From Streptomyces sp. C10-9-1 (lineage in GTDB: Bacteria; Actinomycetota; Actinomycetes; Streptomycetales; Streptomycetaceae), in NCBI RefSeq assembly GCF_024497955.1, contig NZ_JANHKP010000006.1, positions 248,001 to 312,000 of the forward strand: 64,000 bases of DNA, read 5' to 3'. A model generated the notes under the pieces. It ran no database searches, was not told the DNA's origin, and saw only the letters and a list, made by a program, of their open reading frames with translations. The position numbers and the translations under genes were made by a program. Positions 47,603 through 56,826 of the stretch are shown piece after piece. Position 1 is the first letter of the stretch. Each line of letters begins with the position of its first letter.

Positions 47603-48511
47603 ATGACCGATTTCTTCAAGTACCAGGCAGCGGGCAACGACTACCTGGTGATCGACCCCCGCCACACCGGGCTCGCCGTCTCCCCCGAGACCGTCCGGCT
47701 GCTCTGCGACCGGCACCTGGGCATCGGCGCGGACGGGGTGCTGCACGGCCCCCTGGAGCCCTTCTCCCCCGGTTCCCCGGTCCGCCTGGCGATGTACAAC
47801 TCGGACGGCTCGGTGTGCGGGCGCAGCGGCAACGGGCTGCGGATGTTCGCCCTCCACCTCGCCGAGCGGGAGCCGGGCACCTGGGGCGGGGGCGAGGAGT
47901 TCACGGTGCGCACCCTCGCCGGGGACAGCCCCGTGCGGATCACCGACGCGGCCGCCGGACGGGTCCGGGTGGGCATGGGGCGTCCGAGCTTCGACGCCGC
48001 CGACCTCCCGCTCGCCGACGAGGACGGCAAGCCTCTCTCCGGCCGCGCGGTCGACGTGCCGCTGTCGGTGGGCGACGAGGTCCTGCACGTCACCTGCGTG
48101 CACAACGGCAACCCGCACACCGTGGTCCCGGTGGAGCGCCCGACCGCGGGGCTGGCACGGCGCCTCGGCCCGGCGATCGCCCGGCACGACCGCTTCCCCG
48201 AGGCCACCAACGTGCAGTTCGTCCGGGCGGTCGGCCCGGACGTGCTGGAGATCGAGGTCTTCGAGCGCGGCGCCGGGTACGTCACCGCCTCGGGCAGCAG
48301 CGCCTGCGCCGCCGCCTCCGCCGCGCGCGAGCGGGGCCTGTGCGGCGACAACGTGGAGGTGCGGATGCCGGGCGGCAGTGTGCACATCGGCCTGGCCGCC
48401 GACGGCGGGGTCACCATGACCGGGACCGCCGAGCAGGTGGCGGCCGGGGTCCTCGCGCCGGCCCTGCGCTCCCGGCTCGCCCGGCTGACCGCGGCGGAGG
48501 GCACGCGGTGA
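47603..48511 (+). CDS. DapF-fold epimerase homologue with both catalytic Cys replaced by Ser
   Basis: 302-residue protein of the diaminopimelate epimerase fold. It opens FFKYQAAGNDYLVID and has the family loops NSDGSVCGRSGNG and TASGSSACA. In DapF the two bases are C73 and C217, in MCGNG and ACGSG. Here those positions are S75 and S230. The cluster context resembles the use of DapF homologues such as DcsC (O-ureidoserine racemase), but DcsC keeps both Cys. The protein may be a slow or altered epimerase, an isomerase like PhzF, or a binding protein. Its stop overlaps the start of the PLP-enzyme gene by four bases. Confidence 0.88.
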   Translation: MTDFFKYQAAGNDYLVIDPRHTGLAVSPETVRLLCDRHLGIGADGVLHGPLEPFSPGSPVRLAMYNSDGSVCGRSGNGLRMFALHLAEREPGTWGGGEEFTVRTLAGDSPVRITDAAAGRVRVGMGRPSFDAADLPLADEDGKPLSGRAVDVPLSVGDEVLHVTCVHNGNPHTVVPVERPTAGLARRLGPAIARHDRFPEATNVQFVRAVGPDVLEIEVFERGAGYVTASGSSACAAASAARERGLCGDNVEVRMPGGSVHIGLAADGGVTMTGTAEQVAAGVLAPALRSRLARLTAAEGTR

Positions 48512-49644
48512 GCGCGCCCGCGGCTGCCGCAGGCACCGGCGAGGGCCACGACTACCCCATACGCACCTGGGTGTTCGAGGACGCCGCCGGGCGCTTCGAC
48601 ATCGACCTCGGGGACAGCAACATGCGCCCCGTCCGGTTCGACGAGCTCACCGTGCCGCCCGGGCTGGAGCTGGACTACGGCCACGACCGCGGCATCCCCG
48701 CCCTGCGCGGGAGGGTGGCCGCGCTCTACGGCGGCGACCCCGGCTCCGTGCTGGTCACCCAGGGCGCCCAGCAGGCACTGCACCTGGTGTACACGACCCT
48801 GCTGACGCCGGGCGCCCAGGTCGTCACCTTCCGCCCCGGCTGGCAGCAGTCCTGGGACGTCCCCTCCGAGCTCGGCTGCCGGGTCGAGCTCGTCGGCTAC
48901 CGTCCCGACCTCACCTTCGACGTGGAGGCGGCCGAGCGGGCCGCCGGGCCCGACCTGAGGCTGATCGTCGTCAACAGCCCGTGCAACCCCACCGGCCGCC
49001 ACATCGCCGGGGCCGACCTGCGCAGGCTGGCGGCCCTGGCCGAGCGGACCGGCGCCTACCTGCTGCTCGACGAGGAGTACGCACTCGAACTCTCCGCGTC
49101 CTTCGCCGTCGGGGCGGACCGGGTGGTCTCGGTGTCGAGCCTGTCCAAGGTCTACGGCTTCCCCGGGCTGCGGGTCGGCTGGATGTACGGGCCGCGGGCC
49201 GTCGTCGACGCCTGCGCGCGGAGCAAGTTCCTCGCCACCATCTCCAACTCCGTGCTGTGCGAGGAACTCGCGTGCACGGTGCTGGACGAGCGGGAGCGGC
49301 ACCTGTCCGCCTACCGGGAGCTGACCGGCCAGGGCCTGGCGCTGGTGCGCGGCTTCGCCGAGCGCAACGCCGACGCGGTACGGCTCGTGGAACCGCAGGG
49401 CACCCCCTTCGCCTGGCTCTGGCTCACCACCGGCGAGCGGCCCCTGGCGATGTGCCGCCGCGCCCTCGACCTGGGCGTGCTGCTGATGCCCGGCGAGACG
49501 CTCGGCGCACGGGACGGTTTCCGGATCTGCTTCGCCCGGGAACCGGAGGCCGTGGCCGAGGGCCTGCGGCGGGTGGAGCGGGTCCTCAGACCTCCGGGAG
49601 CCCCCGGCCCCGGGGTTCCCGCCGGGCCGCCCCCGCCCTCCTGA
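48508..49644 (+). CDS. PLP-dependent aminotransferase-fold enzyme, capreomycidine-synthase-like
   Basis: 378-residue fold-type I enzyme. It has the PLP phosphate site (LVTQGAQQALHLVYTTLL), NSPCNPTGR, LLDEEYALEL, and the Schiff-base Lys in SLSKVYGFPGLRVGW. The carboxylate-binding Arg is in DGFRICFA. The opening (TWVFEDAAGRFDIDLGDSN) resembles VioD, which cyclises hydroxyarginine to capreomycidine by elimination and ring closure, more than ordinary aminotransferases. It may therefore form a ring in the amino acid building block; simple transamination is the alternative. The GTG start overlaps the preceding stop. Confidence 0.8.
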   Translation: MSAPAAAAGTGEGHDYPIRTWVFEDAAGRFDIDLGDSNMRPVRFDELTVPPGLELDYGHDRGIPALRGRVAALYGGDPGSVLVTQGAQQALHLVYTTLLTPGAQVVTFRPGWQQSWDVPSELGCRVELVGYRPDLTFDVEAAERAAGPDLRLIVVNSPCNPTGRHIAGADLRRLAALAERTGAYLLLDEEYALELSASFAVGADRVVSVSSLSKVYGFPGLRVGWMYGPRAVVDACARSKFLATISNSVLCEELACTVLDERERHLSAYRELTGQGLALVRGFAERNADAVRLVEPQGTPFAWLWLTTGERPLAMCRRALDLGVLLMPGETLGARDGFRICFAREPEAVAEGLRRVERVLRPPGAPGPGVPAGPPPPS

Positions 49645-49772
49645 ATCCCCGGCCGGCCCGGCTCCCGCCGTCCCCGGCTCCCGCCCCCTCCCTCCGTCCG
49701 GGCCCCGCGCCCGGGCGGTCGGGCTCGCCACCGAGTGACCACCCCGCGACAGCCGAATGGAGTCCCGCAACG

Positions 49773-52700
49773 ATGAGCACCCTGGACGCCGCCGAGGACC
49801 GCATGCCCCTCTCCTTCGGGCAGGAGCAGCTGTGGTTCCTGGACCAGATGAACCCGGGGACCACCACCTACAACGTCACCTCCGCGTACCGCCTGCGCGG
49901 GTCCTTGGACGTCCCGGCCCTGGAAGGCGCCCTCAACCTGCTGGTCAGGCGCCACGACCAGCTGCGGGTGACCTTCCACCAGGCGGACGGCGTCCCCTAC
50001 CAGGTCGTCGCCCCCGCCGAGGACACACCGCTGGCCGTCGAGGACCTGACGGGCGCGGACGACCCCGAGGCCGCGCTCCGCGAGACGCTCCAGGCCGAGG
50101 GCGACACCCCCTTCGACCTGTCGGCGGGCCCGATCCGGCGCTTCCGCCTGCTGCGCCTGGGCGACGGCCACCACGTGCTCTGCACCAGCTTCCACCACAT
50201 CGTCACGGACGGCTGGTCGGGAGGAGTGATCAACCGGGAGATCGCGGAGGCGTACCGGGAGCTCGCCGCCGGGCGCACCCCCGCCCTGCCGGAGCCCGAG
50301 GCCGGCTACCCGGACCACGTCCGGCGCCAGCGGCAGCAGCGCGCCGAGAACGTCTGGGAGACCGAACTGGACTTCTGGGCCGAGCGGCTGGCGGGCCTGG
50401 AGGCCCTGGAGCTGCCCGCGGACCGGCTCCGACCGGCGCAGCCGACGCACAGCGGCGAGACCTTCGTGGTGGAGTTCCCGCCGGAACTGCTCACGCAGGC
50501 ACGGGCCCTGGCCCAGCAGCAGGGCGCCTCGCTCTACATGGTGGCCGCGGCGGCGGTGAACGTGGTCCTCAGCCGCTACAGCGGGCAGGAGGACATCGCC
50601 CTCGGCGTGCCGATGCTGGGCCGCACCGAGCCCGAGCTGGAGGACGTCGTCGGCCTGTTCATCAACATGACGGTGCTGCGCTCGGACCTGTCCGGCGGCA
50701 TCACCTTCGCGGAGCTGATCGAGCGGATCGCCGACGCCAACCTGGACATGTACGACAACCAGGACGTGCCCTTCGACCAGGTCGTCGACCGTGTGCAGCC
50801 GGCCCGCGACGCGGGCCGCAACCCCCTCTTCCAGATCGCCTGCCAGCTGCTCGGCGAGACGACCTCCGGCGACGCCCTGGCGCTGGCGGGGCTTGCGTCG
50901 GAGACCATCACGGTGGCGGGCAGGCAGTCCCGGTTCGACCTGTCGTTCACCTTCATCGAGGGCACCGAGCGGCTGCGCCTGATCGTCGAGTACGCCACCG
51001 ACCTGTACGACCGCTGGCGGATCGAGGCCCTCGTCGGGCACATCCGGACGGTGCTCGGCGCGGCGGCCGCGGCGCCCGGCACCCCGGTCGCCCAGCTGCC
51101 GCTGCTCACCGAAGAGGAGCGCACCGCGCTGCTCGACGCCGGCCGCGGGGCGGACTTCGACTTCCCCTCCGAACCGGTCCACGCCACCATCGCGCGCGTC
51201 GCCGCGGAACACCCGGACCTCGTGGCGGCGGTGTGCCGCGGGGTGGAGATGACCTACGGCGAGCTGATGCGCCGCGCCACCGCGCTGGCCCGCTACATCC
51301 GCTCCCGCGGGGTGAAGCCGGAGCAGGTCGTGGCCATCGCCATGGACCGCGACCTCGACGCCCTGGTGTCCGTCCTGGGCGTGATGGTCTCCGGCGCGGC
51401 GTACACCCTGCTGGACCCCTCGCACCCGAACGCACGGCTGGACCACATGCTGCGGGACACCGCCTCGCCGCTGGTGATCACGCGGTCCTCGGTGAAGGAC
51501 TTCCCCGACTCCTGCGGCTGGGAGCGGTTCCTGGTCGACACCGAGTGGGACGCCGTCGAGGCCCTGCACAGCGACGAGCCGCTGGAGGAGTGGGCGACGC
51601 CCACCTCGCTGGTGTACGTGCTCTACACCTCCGGGTCCACCGGCCGCCCCAAGGGCGTGATGATCGAGCAGCGGGGCCTGCGGATCTTCATCGAGGCGTA
51701 CCGGCGCTCCTTCGGCGAGTGGGGCCACCGGGACCGGCTGCTCCAGCTCCCCGCGCTGACCTTCGACATGTCCCAGGGCGAGATCTTCGCGGGTCTGATC
51801 AGCGGCTCGGCCATGGTGCTGGTGGCGCCCGAGGACGCCTCCTCCCCCGAGTCCCTGGCCGCGCTGATGCGCGGGCAGCGGGTGACCTACGCGGGGCTGT
51901 CGCCGGCGATCCTCTCGGTCGTCGAGGCAGGCCCCTACCCGGACCTGAAGCACATCATGGGCGGCGCCGAGGCCCTGCCCGCCGAGCTGGTCAACAAGTG
52001 GAACCAGCCGGGCCGGATGTTCGTGAACCTCTACGGGCCCACCGAGGCGTCCATCGCCACGACCGAGTACCTGTGCGAGCACAAGGAGTGGCGCTCCTCG
52101 CCGCCCATCGGCCGTCCCGAGTTCGGCCGCCTGCACTACGTGGTGGACAGGGAGTTCAACCTGGTGCCCGTCGGCGTGCCGGGCGAGCTCCTGATCGGCG
52201 GTGACGAGGGACTGGCACGCGGCTACCTTAACCTCCCCGAGATGACCGACGAGAAGTTCGTCCCGGACCCCTTCCAGGAGACCGGGCGGGTCTACCGGAC
52301 CGGCGACCTGGTGCGCTGGACCCCCGACCTGCAGATCGACTTCATCGGCCGCCTGGACAACCAGGTGAAGCTGCGAGGTCTGCGGATCGAGCTCGGCGAG
52401 ATCGAGTCGGGGCTGCTGACCCACCCGAAGGTGCGGATGGCGCTGGTCCTGCTGCGCGAGGACGGCGGCGAGAAGCAGCTCGTGGCCTACTACACGGTGC
52501 TCGGCGAGGAGTCCCCGACGGTGACCGAGCTGCGGGAGCACCTGGGCCGCACCATGCCCGAGTACATGGTGCCCACGGCCTGGGTGGAGCTGCCGGAGTT
52601 CCCGCTCACGCCGGCCCGCAAGATCGACCGGGCCGCCCTGCCCGCCCCGGCGGGTGCGGAGGGCGGGGGCGGCTCCTACGTCGCGCCCGCCACGCCCACC

Positions 52701-52946
52701 GAGGAGAAGGTCGTCGAGGCGTTCGAGGCGGTGCTCAAGCGCGGTGAGATCGGCACCGCGGGCGACTTCTTCGGCCTCGGCGGCAACTCGCTCCAGGCGA
52801 TGCGGGTGGTGAGCCGCCTGAACAAGCACTTCAAGGTGAAGGTCAACGTCCGCCTGCTGTACGGCAGCGCGACCATCGCCACCATCGCCGAGGGGATCGA
52901 CGCCCTGGTGGCGGAGAAGGCCGCCAGGACGGCGGGCGCCCGGTGA
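49773..52946 (+). CDS. Nonribosomal peptide synthetase, C-A-T module
   Basis: 1057-residue NRPS module. The condensation domain (about 10-450) has an intact HHIVTDGW motif at 141-148. The adenylation domain (about 470-970) has YTSGSTGRPKG, FDMSQGE, NLYGPTEAS and YRTGD. The carrier Ser is S1006 (GGNSLQ). I read the specificity residues as D-M-G-G-I-G-L-I-A-K. This is near the Orn code D-M-E-N-L-G-L-I-N-K but with Gly where acidic or polar residues would hold the side-chain amine, which suggests a modified, less basic Lys/Orn-like substrate. There is no thioesterase domain. It overlaps the SHMT-like gene by four bases. Confidence 0.93.
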   Translation: MSTLDAAEDRMPLSFGQEQLWFLDQMNPGTTTYNVTSAYRLRGSLDVPALEGALNLLVRRHDQLRVTFHQADGVPYQVVAPAEDTPLAVEDLTGADDPEAALRETLQAEGDTPFDLSAGPIRRFRLLRLGDGHHVLCTSFHHIVTDGWSGGVINREIAEAYRELAAGRTPALPEPEAGYPDHVRRQRQQRAENVWETELDFWAERLAGLEALELPADRLRPAQPTHSGETFVVEFPPELLTQARALAQQQGASLYMVAAAAVNVVLSRYSGQEDIALGVPMLGRTEPELEDVVGLFINMTVLRSDLSGGITFAELIERIADANLDMYDNQDVPFDQVVDRVQPARDAGRNPLFQIACQLLGETTSGDALALAGLASETITVAGRQSRFDLSFTFIEGTERLRLIVEYATDLYDRWRIEALVGHIRTVLGAAAAAPGTPVAQLPLLTEEERTALLDAGRGADFDFPSEPVHATIARVAAEHPDLVAAVCRGVEMTYGELMRRATALARYIRSRGVKPEQVVAIAMDRDLDALVSVLGVMVSGAAYTLLDPSHPNARLDHMLRDTASPLVITRSSVKDFPDSCGWERFLVDTEWDAVEALHSDEPLEEWATPTSLVYVLYTSGSTGRPKGVMIEQRGLRIFIEAYRRSFGEWGHRDRLLQLPALTFDMSQGEIFAGLISGSAMVLVAPEDASSPESLAALMRGQRVTYAGLSPAILSVVEAGPYPDLKHIMGGAEALPAELVNKWNQPGRMFVNLYGPTEASIATTEYLCEHKEWRSSPPIGRPEFGRLHYVVDREFNLVPVGVPGELLIGGDEGLARGYLNLPEMTDEKFVPDPFQETGRVYRTGDLVRWTPDLQIDFIGRLDNQVKLRGLRIELGEIESGLLTHPKVRMALVLLREDGGEKQLVAYYTVLGEESPTVTELREHLGRTMPEYMVPTAWVELPEFPLTPARKIDRAALPAPAGAEGGGGSYVAPATPTEEKVVEAFEAVLKRGEIGTAGDFFGLGGNSLQAMRVVSRLNKHFKVKVNVRLLYGSATIATIAEGIDALVAEKAARTAGAR

Positions 52947-54373
52947 CCGAGGCCCTGCGGGCCGGGGCCCCCTCGGGGGGCCCCGGCGCCGGGCGCGAGG
53001 GTGCGCAGCACCGGCTGCTGCGCCGGGGCGCCGCCCTGCTGGAGGAGTCGGACCCGGAACTGGCCCGGCTGCTCGACGCGGAGGCGGACGAGCAGACGCA
53101 CACCCTCGCCATGGTGGCCTCGGCCAGTGTCGCGGACCCCGCGGTGCTGGCCGCGGGCGGCGCCGCGCTCTCCAACGTGACGGCGGAGGGCTACCCCGGT
53201 GCCCGGTACCACCCCGGGGCCGCGCGGTTCGACGCCGTGGAGCGGCTGGCCGCCGAACGCGCCCGGCACGCCTTCGGCGCCGCGTACGCCAACGTCCAGC
53301 CGCACTCCTGCTCCTCGGCGAACCAGGCGGTGCTGGCGGCCCTGCTGGCACCCGGGGGGACACTGCTCTCCCTCGACCTGGACTCGGGCGGCCACCTCAC
53401 CCACGGCTCCCCGGCCTCGGTCACCGGACGCCACTACCGGGCCGTGCACTACGGGCTGGACGCCGCGGGGCTCGTCGACTACGGCGCGGTGGAGGAGCTG
53501 GCGCGCCGGCACCGGCCGCAGGTGCTGATCGCCGGGGCCAGCGCCTATCCGCGGCGGCTCGACTTCGCGCGCTTCCGGAGCATCGCCGACGAGGTGGGCG
53601 CCTACCTGGTGGCGGACATCTCGCACATCGCGGGGCTGGTGGCGGCCGGCGAGCACCCCAGCCCGGTGGACGTCGCCCACCTCACCACCACCAGCACGTA
53701 CAAGCAGCTGGGCGGCCCCCGGGGCGGGCTGATCCTCAGCGGGGCCGAGCACCGCACCCCGGGCCCGGACGGACGGACCCCGCTGGAGCGGCTGGTGCAG
53801 CGGGCGGTCTTCCCCCAGTCGCAGGGCACCCCGGCCCCGGCGGCGATCGCCGCCAAGGCGCGGGCTCTCGCCCTGGTCGCGGAGCCGGCTTTCAAGGAGG
53901 CCATGCGGCTGGTGGTCGAGGACGCCTCGGCGCTCGCGGCCGCGCTCGCCCTGCGCGGCCACCGGGTGCTGACCGGGGGGACCGACAACCACATGGTGCT
54001 GCTGGACATGGGCGCCCGCGGGATGAGCGGGGTGGTCGCGGAGCGCGCGCTGGAGGAGTGCGCGATCCTGGCCAACCGCAACCGCATCCCGTCGGACACC
54101 AGGCCGCCGCTCGTCACCAGCGGCCTGCGCCTGGGAACGAACATCCTGGCCCAGCGCGGCATCGGGCCGGACGAGATGCCGCGCTGCGCGGAGCTGATGG
54201 ACCGGGTGCTCGGCGCCACCACCGTCCTCGGCGACACGGAGCACCGCGTCGACCCGGGTGTCCGCGACGCGGTCCGCCGTGAGGTCGCCGCGCTCTGCCG
54301 CGCCCACCCGCTGCCCTTCTGGCCCGCCGCCCGCACCGCGGTGACCCCCGACCGCTCAGGAGAGAGGCATTGA
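52943..54373 (+). CDS. Serine hydroxymethyltransferase homologue with altered active site
   Basis: 476-residue SHMT-fold enzyme. PLP Lys K254 (STYKQL) and the loops AEGYPGARYH, GGHLTHGSP and VADISHIAGLVAAG are present. Compared with E. coli GlyA: Y55 is Thr (T80), Y65 is His (H90), H228 is Tyr (Y253), and the ASEN motif is ASAS; E57 (E82) is kept. This is unlikely to be housekeeping SHMT. In JBIR-34/35 biosynthesis the homologue FmoH makes alpha-methylserine from D-Ala; other relatives act as aldolases or transaldolases. It lies between the two NRPS genes with overlaps on both sides and probably makes a loaded amino acid. Confidence 0.88.
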   Translation: MTEALRAGAPSGGPGAGREGAQHRLLRRGAALLEESDPELARLLDAEADEQTHTLAMVASASVADPAVLAAGGAALSNVTAEGYPGARYHPGAARFDAVERLAAERARHAFGAAYANVQPHSCSSANQAVLAALLAPGGTLLSLDLDSGGHLTHGSPASVTGRHYRAVHYGLDAAGLVDYGAVEELARRHRPQVLIAGASAYPRRLDFARFRSIADEVGAYLVADISHIAGLVAAGEHPSPVDVAHLTTTSTYKQLGGPRGGLILSGAEHRTPGPDGRTPLERLVQRAVFPQSQGTPAPAAIAAKARALALVAEPAFKEAMRLVVEDASALAAALALRGHRVLTGGTDNHMVLLDMGARGMSGVVAERALEECAILANRNRIPSDTRPPLVTSGLRLGTNILAQRGIGPDEMPRCAELMDRVLGATTVLGDTEHRVDPGVRDAVRREVAALCRAHPLPFWPAARTAVTPDRSGERH

Positions 54374-56826
54374 CCGCGCACACCACACCGCCGCCGCGAG
54401 AGGCGGCGCCGCCCGCGCTCCTGCCCGCCGACCGGCCCCGCCAGCCCGGGCTGGCGCCCGCACCGCCCGCCTGCGAGCGCCTGGTGCTGGAGGGGTCCTC
54501 CGCCGCGGCGGAGGACCCGTCGCTGCTGGGCGCGTTCGCCGCCGTGCTCCACCGCTTCACCCAGCAGGACGCGTTCGCCTGGACCGCCCGCACCGGGGCG
54601 CGGGCGGCGCGCGTCCGCCTGCACCACCGGGTGGCCGCCGGCACGACCGCCGCCGACCTGGCACGCGCCGCGGCATCCGCCGGATCCGCCTCCGGGAGCG
54701 AGGAGCGGGACGGGCCGCACGCCGGGGACGAGTTCGAGCTGGTGCTGCACCCGTGCACGCCCTCGCCGGAGCCGCGGCGCACCGTCGAGCTGCGCTACGA
54801 CGCCCGGCTCTTCGACGCGGCCAGCGCGCACCGGCTGCTGGCCTCCTACCGCACGCTGCTCGGCGACGCACTCGCCCGTCCCGACGCCCCCGTGACCGGC
54901 CTGCGGCTGCTGGACCCGGACGAGCTCCACCGGATCCTCGTCGAGTGGAACGACACGGCCGCGGCCCTTCCCCGCGACAGCTGCCTGCACACGGCGTTCG
55001 AGCAGCGGGCGCTGCTGTCGCCGAAGGCACCCGCCGTGATCGAGGGCGGCCGCGAACACGGCTACGACGAGATCGACACGGCGGCCAACCGCCTGGCCCA
55101 CCGTCTGCGCGGGCTCGGGATCGGGCCGGACGCCCGCGTCGGCGTCTGCCTGGACCGCTCCACCGACCTGCTGGTGGCCGTGCTCGGGGTACTGAAGGCG
55201 GGCGGCGCCTATGTGCCCCTCGACCCCGACTACCCCGGCGCACGGCTGGCGGCCATGGTGGCCGGCAGCTCCTGCTCGGTCGTCGTCAGCCGCGGGGACC
55301 TGGCGGGGAACCTGCCCGCCGCACGGGCTGCCGGGGAGGCGGGGCCGGAGCTGGTGCTCCTGGACCGGGACGGGGCGGCCCTCGACGCGCTGCCCGCGCA
55401 CGCCCCCGAGGGCGGTGCGGGACCGGACGACCTGGCGTACGTCATCCACACCTCCGGCTCCACCGGCGCCCCCAAGCCCATCGCCCTGCGGCACCGCGGG
55501 GTGGTGAACAACATCGCGGACCTCAACACCCGCTTCGGCGTGGGTCCCGAGGACCGGGTGCTGGCGCTGTCCTCGCCCAGCTTCGACATGTCGGTCTACG
55601 AGTTCCTCGGGCTCACCGCCGCCGGAGGCACGGTCGTGGTACCCGACCCGGCGCGGACCAGGGACCCGGCGCACTGGGCGGAACTGCTCGCCGCCCACCG
55701 GGTCACCGTGTGGAACTCGGCGCCCGCACTGCTGGAGCTGGCCGTCGACCACCTGGAGGTCACGGGCGCGGCGGCCCCGGACAGTCTCCGCCTCGCCCTG
55801 CTGGGCGGGGACTGGATCCCCGTGTCGCTGCCCGACCGGGTCCGAAGGCTCGCACCCGGGCTGCGCTTCGTCGCCCTCGGCGGCGCCACCGAGGCGTCCA
55901 TCCACTCCACGCTGTACGAGGTGGCCAGGACCTCCCCGCGGTGGACGAGCATCCCCTACGGCCGCCCGATGGCCAACCAGCGGACCTACATCCTCGACCC
56001 GGAGTCACGGCCCGTCCCGCCCGGTGTGCCGGGGGAGCTCCATCTGGCGGGCACCGGCCTGGCGCGCGGCTACCTGGACCAGCCGGAGCGTACCGCCGAG
56101 CGGTTCTTCGACTGGTCCTTCGGCGAGGTGGCGGGCGAGCGCCTGTACCGCACCGGGGACATCGCCCGCTTCGGCCACGACGGGCTGATCGAGCTGCTCG
56201 GACGCTCGGACTTCCAGGTGAAGCTGAACGGGCTGCGGATCGAGCTGGGCGACATCGAGGCCGCGCTGCGCGGTCACGAGGCGGTCAGGGAGGCGGTCGT
56301 CGCCGCCCGCGAGGACGCATCGGGGACACGGCGCCTGGTCGGGTACGCGGTGCCCGTGCCCGGGCGGTCCCCGGCTCCTGCCGAGCTGCGGGAGCACGCC
56401 GCGGCACTGCTCCCGCCGTTCATGGTGCCGGGTGCGGTGCTGGTGCTGGACCGTCTGCCTCTCACCCCGAACGGCAAGGTGGACCGGCGGGCGCTGCCCG
56501 CGCCGGAGGACGCGGAGCCCGGCGGTGGTGCCGCGGCGCACGCGGTGGACGTCGTACCGCCGTCCACGGCGACCGAGCGGAAGATCGCCGAGATCCTCTC
56601 CGAGGTGCTGCCCGCGCCGCGGTTCGGCGCCGACAGCGACTTCTTCGCCTCCGGCGGCAACTCGCTCCAGGCCGTGCGTGCGGTCACCCGGATCAACAAG
56701 CACTTCGGCATCAAAGTCAACGTGCGCCTGCTGTACGGCGGGAACACGGTCGCCGCCATCGCGTCGGCCGTGGACCGGCAGCTGTCGGCGGCGCGAACAC
56801 CCCCGAACGGAGAACGGACACCGTGA
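54370..56826 (+). CDS. Nonribosomal peptide synthetase, degenerate C then A-T
   Basis: 818-residue protein. The first ~175 residues resemble only the C-terminal lobe of a condensation domain (VELRYDARLFDAASAHRLL); the HHxxxDG motif is absent, so it should start the chain. The adenylation domain (about 190-690) has HTSGSTGAPKP, FDMSVYE (405-411) and LGGATEASI. The carrier Ser is S765 (GGNSLQ). Specificity residues read D-M-Y-N-L-G-L-I-H-K, close to the Cys-type code D-L-Y-N-L-S-L-I-W-K of PchE/PchF-like domains. Cys, Ser or an alpha-substituted Ser from the SHMT homologue are candidates. The start is a TTG overlapping the upstream stop, with GAGAGG before it. Confidence 0.9.
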   Translation: MTAHTTPPPREAAPPALLPADRPRQPGLAPAPPACERLVLEGSSAAAEDPSLLGAFAAVLHRFTQQDAFAWTARTGARAARVRLHHRVAAGTTAADLARAAASAGSASGSEERDGPHAGDEFELVLHPCTPSPEPRRTVELRYDARLFDAASAHRLLASYRTLLGDALARPDAPVTGLRLLDPDELHRILVEWNDTAAALPRDSCLHTAFEQRALLSPKAPAVIEGGREHGYDEIDTAANRLAHRLRGLGIGPDARVGVCLDRSTDLLVAVLGVLKAGGAYVPLDPDYPGARLAAMVAGSSCSVVVSRGDLAGNLPAARAAGEAGPELVLLDRDGAALDALPAHAPEGGAGPDDLAYVIHTSGSTGAPKPIALRHRGVVNNIADLNTRFGVGPEDRVLALSSPSFDMSVYEFLGLTAAGGTVVVPDPARTRDPAHWAELLAAHRVTVWNSAPALLELAVDHLEVTGAAAPDSLRLALLGGDWIPVSLPDRVRRLAPGLRFVALGGATEASIHSTLYEVARTSPRWTSIPYGRPMANQRTYILDPESRPVPPGVPGELHLAGTGLARGYLDQPERTAERFFDWSFGEVAGERLYRTGDIARFGHDGLIELLGRSDFQVKLNGLRIELGDIEAALRGHEAVREAVVAAREDASGTRRLVGYAVPVPGRSPAPAELREHAAALLPPFMVPGAVLVLDRLPLTPNGKVDRRALPAPEDAEPGGGAAAHAVDVVPPSTATERKIAEILSEVLPAPRFGADSDFFASGGNSLQAVRAVTRINKHFGIKVNVRLLYGGNTVAAIASAVDRQLSAARTPPNGERTP

